A stretch of 64,000 nucleotides of DNA. It comes from Planctomycetota bacterium. GTDB taxonomy: Bacteria > Planctomycetota > SZUA-567 > H5-PLA8. The stretch spans positions 1,831,326-1,895,325 of the forward strand of contig JAOSKN010000002.1 in the NCBI GenBank assembly GCA_027493525.1, read 5' to 3'. Below the pieces are notes generated by a model. The model was not told where the DNA came from, made no database searches, and saw nothing but the letters and a program-made list of their open reading frames with translations. Of this stretch, positions 37,401-44,131 are shown piece after piece. Both the position numbers and the translations under genes were made by a program. Every line of letters starts with the position of its first letter. Position 1 is the first letter of the stretch.

Positions 37401-38666
37401 CCGATCGTGGTCGACGCGGTGGACTTCCCGTCCGGGTCGCGGGCCTTCGAGGAAGGCCGCGAGGCCTACGATTTCCGCATCAACCGGGACGGCGAGCGGC
37501 ATTGGACGCGCGCGCGCGGCTGGGCCGGCCTGGCCGATGCGGGGGCTTACCCGCCGGGCGGCGCGCTCCTCCCGCACGACCGTCTGGAGGCCTACCGCGA
37601 CCGGACGCGCGGCCTCCTGGGCCCTTATGAATCCTTCACCGGTTCGCCGGCCTTCCGGTTCCTCTCGCGCGGCGAGGGGCACTACTACAACTGGTGCGAC
37701 GGGCTCAACGAGCATGCGCTGGGGCATTATCTCCCCGGCGGGGAGCGGAACTGGGCCGGCGCGGCCACACAGGCGTTTGTGCGCAGCGACGCGGAGGACC
37801 TCTGCGGCGGGCGCTCCTGGAGCGCGGCCGAGGCGACCGAGCGCGCCGGCGCGGGGACGCGCCTGGGCGACGACGTCTCGCTGATGCAGCACGACGGGGA
37901 ACTGCCGCGCGTGCCGCTGGGCTGGCTGGGCCGGACCGGGCGCGCCGACCGCTCCGGCGCGGCGCAGCCCGATCCGGACCTGCGGACCTGGGGCGACCTG
38001 ATGGCGCTCTCGCCGCTGGAGCAGCGCGCCGCGGCCGGGTTCCTCGGCGGGCGCGCCTTCGGCGTGCCGATCGAGGAGCGCTTCCACTTTCTCTTCCCGG
38101 CCGACGACGGGGTGGACAACGACCTCGATGGCCGGACCGACCGCAAGACCGCGCGGGGCCGGCGCGCGTCCACGCCCTCCGGCTGCTACGCCGCCGACCG
38201 CCGTTCCTCCGCGCGCGTGAACGTCAACGAGGTCCGCGACCCCGCGGTCTTCTACCAGCTCGCCGGCGCCCAGGATCCCGAAGGCCGCGCGCCCTACCTG
38301 CTGCCCCTGTCCGCGCGTCCGGCGCCGGGCTACTTGAGCTGGACGGAGGTGGCCGAACGCTTCACCACGGAGGCGCTCGCGGACACCCCGTTCCATGCGC
38401 TCTTCTGGAGGGAGCAGCCCGCGGCCTCCCTGGCCGGCCCGGCCTCGCCCCTGCGGGCGGTGCAGGAACGGCGCGCGCGCGAGCGCGTGGATCTGGCCCG
38501 CGGCCTGTACGCGGGCCACGCTTCGGTCTATGCGGTCCAGGTCACGGGGCAGGCGTTGAACCCCGAAGGCGAGCCGATCTCCGAGACGCGCCTGCGCGCG
38601 GTGGTGGAGCGCACGCCCGACGGCCAGGTGAAGATCCTCGAGTACGGCGTCGAAACGACGCGCTGA
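34449..38666 (+). CDS. Large PilX/GspK-like N-anchored protein of unknown function
   Basis: 1405 residues. After an Arg-rich start comes one hydrophobic helix (about 19-38, RRGAVLIFVVFVLTVLLGIG) followed by FQAQSSHLEFKAAAHYRRAG and a helix with AAERGLNQALALLQYDAWG. That resembles the N-terminus of PilX and GspK type IV pilus or type II secretion minor components. The rest is extracytoplasmic, with no repeat units I can see, and near the C-terminus it has an acidic metal-type loop DDGVDNDLDGRTDRK and RVNVNEVRDPAVFY, similar to GspK-type phrasing. It is far longer than any GspK. No pilin, GspE or GspD genes are nearby. The reading frame is strongly supported by codon structure. Confidence 0.8.
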   Translation: MPERRGAARLISRLRERRGAVLIFVVFVLTVLLGIGIFQAQSSHLEFKAAAHYRRAGTSREAAERGLNQALALLQYDAWGVNESRAFACAEPWGALKDAEGRDFPYQEAALLPSPDGSVAFFFRTRDGYRRILQPVARRRRPLARIGIPRGAERALRAPTFPLAASHPTDAALDVRVAEGGLDWVVNWNPDYKRLGAPDLLLRVSGGRPLEEELKLPALSCAPFHDEFLPGAFDSYDLWQERTQRNHGTFFGRSGGSDARARDGLWSEWEADGVRLRWPGFKAAPEFDYLDTRAVGDPCFKLFRYELVAGPNAGADAFRSFESGVDALSVAGGASALPPEHPSRYLSAAPANLHPRARQARLRFTHPADASEGGYRDTRGGALNLNQVNHDADAERQAGAGPGGAEARLVNEAKWIYLYDGNRRPHARYAVTVAPAGGQPNPNALFTGRDPGAPELAELGGLKRYFEALDRGTDARGALRPTGAEPALTARQAGDPAGAWPARLDAILAEHLGSPDDPARPGSGPFASQAELAMLLRKRGFTEAANPGVEARALRADAAYVAGKLSVHAGEWLLDEHWEDDRLILDRGSGADHGVSLLDEDAPNASGSVATRARLGAILDGLRYVWGPDEAREGAYTGYRLDAREPLPRRREAAWAQAGAAAYLLSASLDPPRVATWSGSSAPGWWWRRDARRDEPLRLNILATKPDRAVAVDPYSWTCIDRVDALQLDYLNAQEAAHAWAPQFNEVGRLAPRKFADLPAATETRVLPPPRTGNFAWDFDGRKTYCFVELVAPVSLPDGPLAQPLLSGSGGLTRNWQLFALEPGERPRTGRRGNNVFELPATRILCISAAADPNDPANTGGDAASADARSDPVGANRIRVFNPARVSLSSTESQARGMDQPGAATFNALSYRWRADQPRALTLRDVAGEGGAGSLRVAGCAASHGRFHPANFILVLFDPAELPARGRDLSSLRLVCMRQGSTNDPIVVDAVDFPSGSRAFEEGREAYDFRINRDGERHWTRARGWAGLADAGAYPPGGALLPHDRLEAYRDRTRGLLGPYESFTGSPAFRFLSRGEGHYYNWCDGLNEHALGHYLPGGERNWAGAATQAFVRSDAEDLCGGRSWSAAEATERAGAGTRLGDDVSLMQHDGELPRVPLGWLGRTGRADRSGAAQPDPDLRTWGDLMALSPLEQRAAAGFLGGRAFGVPIEERFHFLFPADDGVDNDLDGRTDRKTARGRRASTPSGCYAADRRSSARVNVNEVRDPAVFYQLAGAQDPEGRAPYLLPLSARPAPGYLSWTEVAERFTTEALADTPFHALFWREQPAASLAGPASPLRAVQERRARERVDLARGLYAGHASVYAVQVTGQALNPEGEPISETRLRAVVERTPDGQVKILEYGVETTR

Positions 38667-38737
38667 ACTTTTTTCCGATCCGCATTCGCGATCCGCTCGC
38701 TACACTTACCCTGGGGGCATGCACCGAGATCGGCACC

Positions 38738-39415
38738 ATGCCCAGGGGCCTTGGACGCGGCGGCGCGGCGCGTTGGCCGATGCGCGTTGCCGCGCTGCTG
38801 CTGGCCGGCATTTCGGGAACCGGCTGCGGTTTTCGCCAGCGTTACTTCGAGGTTCCCGTCGCGGAGAGCGCGCCACGCGCGGCGGCGGTCGCGAAACCCG
38901 ATACCGCGCCATCGTTCGTAAACCTCGATCCGGAACCGCCGGCCGCGCCGAAGTCGGTCAAGCTTCCCGCGCTGCTGCGCGTTTGGACGACGCCGGACCT
39001 TTCGCCGGAACGGCAGCGCGCGCTGGCCTGGCACTACCGCAACGCCGCGGCGCTCGCCCCGGAGTTCGCGGCGCGGGAAGGGCTGACCTTGGCTCGCGCG
39101 GAACTGCCCGACTCGCTGCATCTTTCGCTGGACGCGTCCGGCGTCGCGCAGGCCACGGGCAGCCGCGAAGGAGACGGCGAACGGCCGGCGGCGGCGCGGG
39201 TGAGTCCCGCGCTGGGCATGCTCTATCTCGGCGGCCCGGACCCGCAGCGCCTGTACGCGGCCCTGGCGCTCTGGCTCTTCCGTGCGCCGGCGTCGAACCC
39301 CGAAGGGCGGCTCGAGGCCATCGAACGCGGGCACGCGGCGGAGCGCTTCGCGCGGTATTGTCTCAATCCGGCGCACTGGCGCGAGCCGGGCGGGTCGAGC
39401 GGGCCGCTCTGGTAG
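38738..39415 (+). CDS. Small putative lipoprotein
   Basis: 225 residues from the ATG at 38738, or 211 from 38780. A hydrophobic stretch (MRVAALLLAGISGTGC) ends in Cys preceded by Gly, a poor but possible lipobox. The mature part contains ALLRVWTTPDLSPERQRALA and a C-terminal helical region with LYAALALWLFRAPAS. No family recognised. It follows the 1405-residue gene after 71 bases and may be its partner. Confidence 0.6.
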   Translation: MPRGLGRGGAARWPMRVAALLLAGISGTGCGFRQRYFEVPVAESAPRAAAVAKPDTAPSFVNLDPEPPAAPKSVKLPALLRVWTTPDLSPERQRALAWHYRNAAALAPEFAAREGLTLARAELPDSLHLSLDASGVAQATGSREGDGERPAAARVSPALGMLYLGGPDPQRLYAALALWLFRAPASNPEGRLEAIERGHAAERFARYCLNPAHWREPGGSSGPLW

Positions 39416-39470
39416 GTTCGGCGGCTCGATAGCCGGAATCCGTATCAGCTCCGTCGTAAAACCCATCAAT

Positions 39471-39486
39471 CCGGGGCTTGCCCCGG
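39471..39486 (+). terminator. Hairpin after the lipoprotein gene
   Basis: CCGGGGC-TT-GCCCCGG is a perfect 16-base palindrome followed by CTTTG, 55 bases after the upstream stop codon. A short T-run makes it a weak intrinsic terminator candidate. It is followed at 39491-39515 by an AT-rich stretch with GTAAC and GTTAC half-sites, which may be the promoter or operator region for the sugar block. Confidence 0.45.
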
Positions 39487-39582
39487 CTTTGTAACGCTAT
39501 AAACCGTAATAGTTACTGCACGTACACCCTGCCGGCGCGGGCGCCTTGCTGCGGCCGCGCAACTTCCAAGGAGTCCGCATTC

Positions 39583-40578
39583 ATGAGCGCGAAGGAATAC
39601 GGGGTTGCGATCGTCGGACTGGGCATGGGCCACGCCGCCTGCCCGTGGGTGGTAAAGGCGCCCGGCGTGCGGCTGGCCGCCGTCTGCGACGTCAACGACG
39701 AGCGGCTCAAGAAGAGTTGCGCCGAGTTCAACGTGCCGGGCGAGAAGGACCTCGGCAAGCTCCTCGAACGTTCCGACGTGGACATCGTGTACGTGATGAC
39801 GCCCAGCGGGATGCACGCCGACATGGGCGTCAAGGCCGCGCAGAAGGGCAAGCATGTCCTCGTCGCCAAGCCGATGGATGTCTCGCTGGAAGCATGCGAC
39901 CGGCTGATCGCGGCGTGCGAGAAGGCCGGCGTGCTCTGCGCGGTGGACTTCAACGGGCGCTTCGACGACCTGCAGCAGAAGATCCGTTTCGCGCTGGACG
40001 AGGGCCTCTTCGGGAAGCCGATCCTGGGCGAGGCGCGGCTGAAGTGGTACCGCAGCGACGAGTACTACGCCGCCGGCGGCTGGCGCGGCACGTGGAAGAT
40101 GGACGGCGGCGGGAGCCTCGCCAACCAGACGATCCACCAGATCGACCAGCTCCAGTGGTTCATGGGGGACATCGAGAGCGTCGTCGCGGCCGAGGTCGGG
40201 ATCTACAACCACACCAAGATCGAGACCGAGGACCTGGGCCTCGCCATCGTGCGCTTCAAGAGCGGCGCGGTGGGGACGGTGATGGGCACCACGACCTTCC
40301 CGATCAACGCCTACGCGGGGCTGGAGATCCACGGCAGCGAGGGCGGGGTGCTCGCCATGCGCCGCGATCCGGCCTGGCACTTCCACGACAAGTCCCGCGA
40401 GGAGAAGCTGCGCCGCGCCAGCGAGGTCCGCTACAGCGTCGAGGACATGGCGCTGGTGCTCAACGGCGAGAAGAAGTCCCTGCTCTGCGACGGCTACGAA
40501 GGCCGCAAGTCGATCGAACTGCTCACGGGGATCTACCGCGCCGGCAAGGAAAAGCGCGAGATCAAGTTCCCGCTCTAA
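39583..40578 (+). CDS. Gfo/Idh/MocA family oxidoreductase
   Basis: NAD(P)-dependent sugar dehydrogenase family. 331 residues from the ATG at 39583, chosen because AAGGAG is 9 bases upstream; a longer frame from 39478 has no support. The Rossmann start is VAIVGLGMGHA, followed by VMTPSGMHADMGVKAAQ and the catalytic-type HVLVAKPMDVSLEACD, in which the usual Glu-Lys-Pro is Ala-Lys-Pro. GGSLANQTIHQIDQLQWFMG carries the His-x3-Asp motif. First gene of a five-gene + cluster acting on sugars. The exact substrate is unknown. Confidence 0.94.
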   Translation: MSAKEYGVAIVGLGMGHAACPWVVKAPGVRLAAVCDVNDERLKKSCAEFNVPGEKDLGKLLERSDVDIVYVMTPSGMHADMGVKAAQKGKHVLVAKPMDVSLEACDRLIAACEKAGVLCAVDFNGRFDDLQQKIRFALDEGLFGKPILGEARLKWYRSDEYYAAGGWRGTWKMDGGGSLANQTIHQIDQLQWFMGDIESVVAAEVGIYNHTKIETEDLGLAIVRFKSGAVGTVMGTTTFPINAYAGLEIHGSEGGVLAMRRDPAWHFHDKSREEKLRRASEVRYSVEDMALVLNGEKKSLLCDGYEGRKSIELLTGIYRAGKEKREIKFPL

Positions 40579-40593
40579 GCGCCGGAGTCCGCC

Positions 40594-41421
40594 ATGCGAT
40601 TCGCCATCTGCAACGAGCTGTACCAGGGCTGGAAGATCGAGGACGTCTTCGCGCACGCCGCGAAGGCCGGGTACGCGGGCGTGGAGATCGCGCCTTTCAC
40701 GCTGGCCGACGACGTCCGCGAAGTGCCCGCCGCGCGGCGCAAGGAGATCCGCCGGGCGGCCGCCGGCGAGGGGCTCGAGATCACGGGCCTGCACTGGCTG
40801 CTGCTCAAGCCCGCGGGACTCCACATCAACCACCCCGACGGCGCCACGCGCAAGAAGACCGAAGCGTACGTCGAGGCGCTGATCGAACTTTGCGCGGACC
40901 TCGGCGGGAGCACGATGGTCTGGGGCAGCCCCAAGCAGCGCTACGTCCAGCCCGGCGACTCGTGGCTGGAGGCCTGGAAACGCACGGTGGACGTGCTGCG
41001 GCGGCTGGGCGCGAAGGCCCATGCGCGCGGCGTGACGATCGCCTTCGAGCCGCTGGGCCCCGCCGACAACTGCAACTTCGTCAACACGACCGGGGAAGGG
41101 AGCCTGCTGGTGCGGGAGGTGGACTCGCCCGGCGTGCGCCTGCACCTCGACGTGAAGGCGATGAAGAGCGAGAACCGGCCGGTCGCCGAGACGATCCGGC
41201 TCGAGGGCGGCACGCACCTGCATTACTTCCACGCCAACGATCCGAACCTGCGCGGGCCGGGGATGGGCGAGGAGGACTTCAAGCCCATCCTGCGGGCGCT
41301 GAAGGATGTCGGCTACGACGGTTGGGTCTCGGTGGAGGTCTTCGACTACGAGCCGGGGCCCGACAAGACGGCGTCGATCAGCCTCAAGACCTTGAAGGAC
41401 GCCCTGACCGCGGCGACGTGA
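40594..41421 (+). CDS. Sugar phosphate isomerase/epimerase (xylose isomerase-like TIM barrel)
   Basis: 275 residues. AP-endonuclease-2/xylose isomerase-like barrel with GYAGVEIAPF near the start, metal-ligand Glu in IAFEPLG, Asp-His-type ligands in RLHLDVKAMK and HLHYFHANDPN, and the last Glu in GWVSVEVFDYEPG. GGAG lies before the ATG, 15 bases after the dehydrogenase gene. The pair with a Gfo/Idh dehydrogenase is typical for 3-keto-sugar pathways. Confidence 0.93.
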   Translation: MRFAICNELYQGWKIEDVFAHAAKAGYAGVEIAPFTLADDVREVPAARRKEIRRAAAGEGLEITGLHWLLLKPAGLHINHPDGATRKKTEAYVEALIELCADLGGSTMVWGSPKQRYVQPGDSWLEAWKRTVDVLRRLGAKAHARGVTIAFEPLGPADNCNFVNTTGEGSLLVREVDSPGVRLHLDVKAMKSENRPVAETIRLEGGTHLHYFHANDPNLRGPGMGEEDFKPILRALKDVGYDGWVSVEVFDYEPGPDKTASISLKTLKDALTAAT

Positions 41422-41459
41422 CGCGCTTCCCGTTCGCCATTCCCCAAAGGAGCCTCACC

Positions 41460-42620
41460 GTGAGCACGCTGGAACTGATCGTCAACGCCGGGCGGCACGC
41501 CCGTTACGACACTCCGTTGCGCGTGAACCTCGGCGCGAAGCTGAAGGGGCAGAGCCAGGCGCGGCTCAGCGAGGCCGACACCGGCCGGCCGATCCCCGCG
41601 CAGATCGACGGCGAGGACCTGGTCTTCATCCTGCCGGCGGCGGGGGCGCGCGAGGAGCGGCGGCTGAAGGCGGAACTCGGCGCGGAAGGCTACCGCCACG
41701 GCGGCGTGAAGCTCACCGACGGCGGGGCCGAGGGCCTGGCGGTCGAGATCAACGGCAAGCCCTTCACGACGTACCGCTACCTGCCCGAGGGGACTTTCCC
41801 GACCAAGGCGCGGCCGTTCTTCTATCCGGTGCTCGGGCCGGGCGGGGTGGGGATGACGCGGAACTTTCCGATGCGCGGCGACGTGGACGGCGAGATGAAG
41901 GACCATCCGCACCACCGCGGCCTGTGGGTGGCCTTCGGCGAGGTCAACGGGACGGACAACTGGTCCGAGCAGAAGGAGCACGGCTTCCAGAAGCACCAGG
42001 CCTTCGCGGAACTCGCCAGCGGTCCGGTCTTCGGGCGCTTCACCGAGACGCTGCACTGGACTTCGCACCACGGCAAGAAGGACTGCGAGGAGACGCGCCG
42101 CGTCACGGTTTGGACGATGCCGCAGGACGCGCGGCTGCTGGACCTGGAGGTGCTCTTCCGCGCGACCGACGGCCCGATCCATTTCGGCGATACCAAGGAA
42201 GGCGGAATCTGCGCAATCCGCGTGCCGACGACGATGGACGGGAACAAGGGCGGGACGATCGAGAACAGCGCCGGCGGGGTCGGCGAGGCGGAGACCTGGG
42301 GCCGCTCGGCGCACTGGGTCGATTACCACGGCCCCGCCGAAGGGCAGCACGTCGGCGTGGCGATCCTCGATCACCCGCTGAACCTGCGCCACCCCCAGCC
42401 CTGGCACGTTCGCGACTACGGGCTCTTCGGGGCCAACCCGTTCGGGCACAGCTACTACAAGGCCTCGCTGCTGGAGAACGGCGCGCATACGGTGGAAGCC
42501 GGCGCGTCCCTGGCCTTCCGCTACCGGGTCTTCTTCCACCGCGGCGACGCGCGGCGCGGGGACGTCGCAAGCCGCTGGCACGATTACGCCTTTCCTCCTA
42601 CAGTCAAGCCGGTGGAGTGA
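41460..42620 (+). CDS. DUF6807/PmoA family protein
   Basis: 386 residues from GTG at 41460, supported by AAAGGAG 7 bases upstream. The family signature is in FFYPVLGPGGVGMTRNFP, then DHPHHRGLWVAFGEVNGTDNW and a late GHSYYKASLLENG. These proteins are abundant in planctomycetes and often lie beside sugar dehydrogenases; their biochemical role is not settled, and the conserved His-x-His-His cluster hints at a hydrolase or metal site. There is no signal peptide. Confidence 0.9.
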   Translation: MSTLELIVNAGRHARYDTPLRVNLGAKLKGQSQARLSEADTGRPIPAQIDGEDLVFILPAAGAREERRLKAELGAEGYRHGGVKLTDGGAEGLAVEINGKPFTTYRYLPEGTFPTKARPFFYPVLGPGGVGMTRNFPMRGDVDGEMKDHPHHRGLWVAFGEVNGTDNWSEQKEHGFQKHQAFAELASGPVFGRFTETLHWTSHHGKKDCEETRRVTVWTMPQDARLLDLEVLFRATDGPIHFGDTKEGGICAIRVPTTMDGNKGGTIENSAGGVGEAETWGRSAHWVDYHGPAEGQHVGVAILDHPLNLRHPQPWHVRDYGLFGANPFGHSYYKASLLENGAHTVEAGASLAFRYRVFFHRGDARRGDVASRWHDYAFPPTVKPVE

Positions 42621-42655
42621 GGAACCCGGGCGCGAGCGCCAAAGGAGAGCGGCGG

Positions 42656-43039
42656 ATGGCCAAGAAGGAAATCAAGCACCCCGACAAACAGGCGGACACC
42701 GGCGCGTATTCGGCGGGGATCGAGGTGGACGGCTGGGTTTTCGTGAGCGGGCAGGGGCCGCTGGACCTGAAGACCGGGAAGGTCGTCGAGGGCACGGTCG
42801 CGGAGCAGACGCGGCTGACGCTCCAGCATGTCCAGAAGGTCCTGGCCGCCGCCGGCTGCACGATGGACGACGTGGTCAAGTGCACCTGCCACCTGAAGCA
42901 CATCGAGGACTTCGACGAGTTCAACAAGGTCTACGGGGAGTTCTTCAAGGGCATCCGCCCGACCCGCACCACGGTGCAGTCGGTGATCTGGGGCGGGATC
43001 AAGGTCGAGATCGACGCGATCGCCCGTAAACCCAAGTAG
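42656..43039 (+). CDS. RidA/YjgF/YER057c family protein
   Basis: 127 residues from the ATG at 42656, preceded by AAAGGAGAG. Landmarks are TGAYSAGIEVDGWVFVSGQG (about 15-34), QTRLTLQHVQKVLAAAGCTM and the C-terminal PTRTTVQSVIWGGIKVEIDA. RidA proper hydrolyses reactive enamines from PLP enzymes with an Arg in the C-terminal R-x-x-x-x-V motif; Arg is present in RPTRTTV. Its place in a sugar block suggests handling of a reactive imine or lactone intermediate. Confidence 0.93.
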   Translation: MAKKEIKHPDKQADTGAYSAGIEVDGWVFVSGQGPLDLKTGKVVEGTVAEQTRLTLQHVQKVLAAAGCTMDDVVKCTCHLKHIEDFDEFNKVYGEFFKGIRPTRTTVQSVIWGGIKVEIDAIARKPK

Positions 43040-43046
43040 GCGACCT

Positions 43047-43268
43047 GTCTAAGAGATTAAAAAAGATGCACTGTGCGTGGGCAATCCACGCGCGAAGTCC
43101 CTTGCTCGACCCTGAAAAAATGATGCACGTTCGTGCACGAGCCGGGCTCAAGTTACCTCCTGAAGTCCAGCAGGACGTATACGAGATTGAATAAGTGTCA
43201 CTATGCGTCAATGAATCAGATATAGGGTCTGGTGTCTACGAGATCCTAAAAAAGTTGCACATGGCGCG
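43047..43268 (+). repeat. Cluster of four palindrome/A-tract elements, reverse of the 9030 array
   Basis: Four degenerate elements start near 43047 (GTCTAAGAG, A-run, GATGCAC), 43104 (A-run, GATGCACG-TT-CGTGCA), 43176 (GTATACGAG, then GTGTCAC) and 43233 (GTCTACGAG, A-run, GTTGCAC). Each keeps the order CTACGAG, A-tract, GCAC palindrome, which is the complement of the elements downstream of map. They fill most of 43040-43335, between the RidA gene and a second isomerase gene, and no gene is needed to explain this stretch. Copies here are more diverged than at 9030. Confidence 0.7.
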
Positions 43269-43335
43269 CCCGAACTTCGTCCAGGCAGGCCCGGCCGGAC
43301 GCGCTACGCTGGGTTCGGCGCCTGGAGAACCGAAG

Positions 43336-44106
43336 ATGAAACTGGGACTGCACGGCTGGCAGATGGGCCGGGAGCGCGACCTCGAGACGATGCTGGGGCT
43401 CTGCGCGGAGGCCGGGCTGTATTCGTTCGAGATCATGATCCGGGAGGACTTTCAATCGCGGGTGGACCTGGACGCTTCCCCCGCGCGGCGGACGGAGGTA
43501 CGGCGGCTCTTCGAGCGCTCCGGCGTGAAGCTGGCGGGGCTTTCGCACTGCTGCCGCTACGACGCGCTGGACCCGGCGGAGGTGAAGCAGAACGTCGAGG
43601 CGACGAAAGGGTACGCGACCCTGGCCGCGGACCTCGGCGCGCCGCGGCTGCGCTGCCTCGGCGACCGGCTGCACGAGGACGAGGGCGAGCCCAAGGCGCG
43701 CACGATCGAGCGCGTGGCGGCGAGCCTGCGCGAGGTCTGCGTCTTCGCCGACCCGCTGGGGATCGATTGCGGGCTGGAGATGCATGGGCACTTTTCGCCT
43801 TGGGAGATCGCGCTGGCGACCGTCGCGCAGGTCGGGCACCCGCGCTGCCACCTGATCCATAACGGCCAGCCCGTGAACACGCCGCCGGAGCGCTGGGACG
43901 AGGTCTGGACGAAGCTGCGGCCGTGGATCCGGCACGCGCACGTCCACGACATCCTGAACCTGGCGTTCCCGCACCGGCGCTTTTTCCGGCAGTTGCGCGA
44001 CGACGGCTACGCCGGGATCGTCTCGCTGGAGCAGCAGCCCAGCGCCGACCCGGTGCGCGTGCTGCGGCTGACCAAGGCGCTCGTGGACACCTGGTTGGCG
44101 GAGTGA
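43336..44106 (+). CDS. Sugar phosphate isomerase/epimerase (TIM barrel)
   Basis: 256 residues from the ATG at 43336 (MKLGLHGWQMG), with GGAG upstream. Longer starts at 43195 or 43261 run into the repeat elements and are not used. The barrel has VKLAGLSHCCRYDAL, metal-type GLEMHGHFSPW, CHLIHNGQPVNTPPE, WIRHAHVHDIL and final GIVSLEQQPS. Paralogue of the 40594 enzyme only at fold level. It closes the sugar block and is convergent with the giant PQQ gene. Confidence 0.9.
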   Translation: MKLGLHGWQMGRERDLETMLGLCAEAGLYSFEIMIREDFQSRVDLDASPARRTEVRRLFERSGVKLAGLSHCCRYDALDPAEVKQNVEATKGYATLAADLGAPRLRCLGDRLHEDEGEPKARTIERVAASLREVCVFADPLGIDCGLEMHGHFSPWEIALATVAQVGHPRCHLIHNGQPVNTPPERWDEVWTKLRPWIRHAHVHDILNLAFPHRRFFRQLRDDGYAGIVSLEQQPSADPVRVLRLTKALVDTWLAE

Positions 44107-44131
44107 GAGTGCGCGCCCGGCCTCGCGCGGT

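Noticed and set aside
34407..38519. A 1370-residue open frame on the minus strand
   Set aside because: It is antisense to the 1405-residue gene, whose frame has the membrane anchor and sensible composition. High GC in third positions creates such long shadows.
38738..39415. Longer upstream start at 37694 for the lipoprotein-like gene
   Set aside because: It would run through 1000 bases of the 1405-residue gene in another frame with Arg/Gly-rich noise.
43195..43335. N-terminal extension of the 43336 isomerase
   Set aside because: The extra codons are made of the repeat elements, and the ATG at 43336 has GGAG upstream and begins the conserved barrel.
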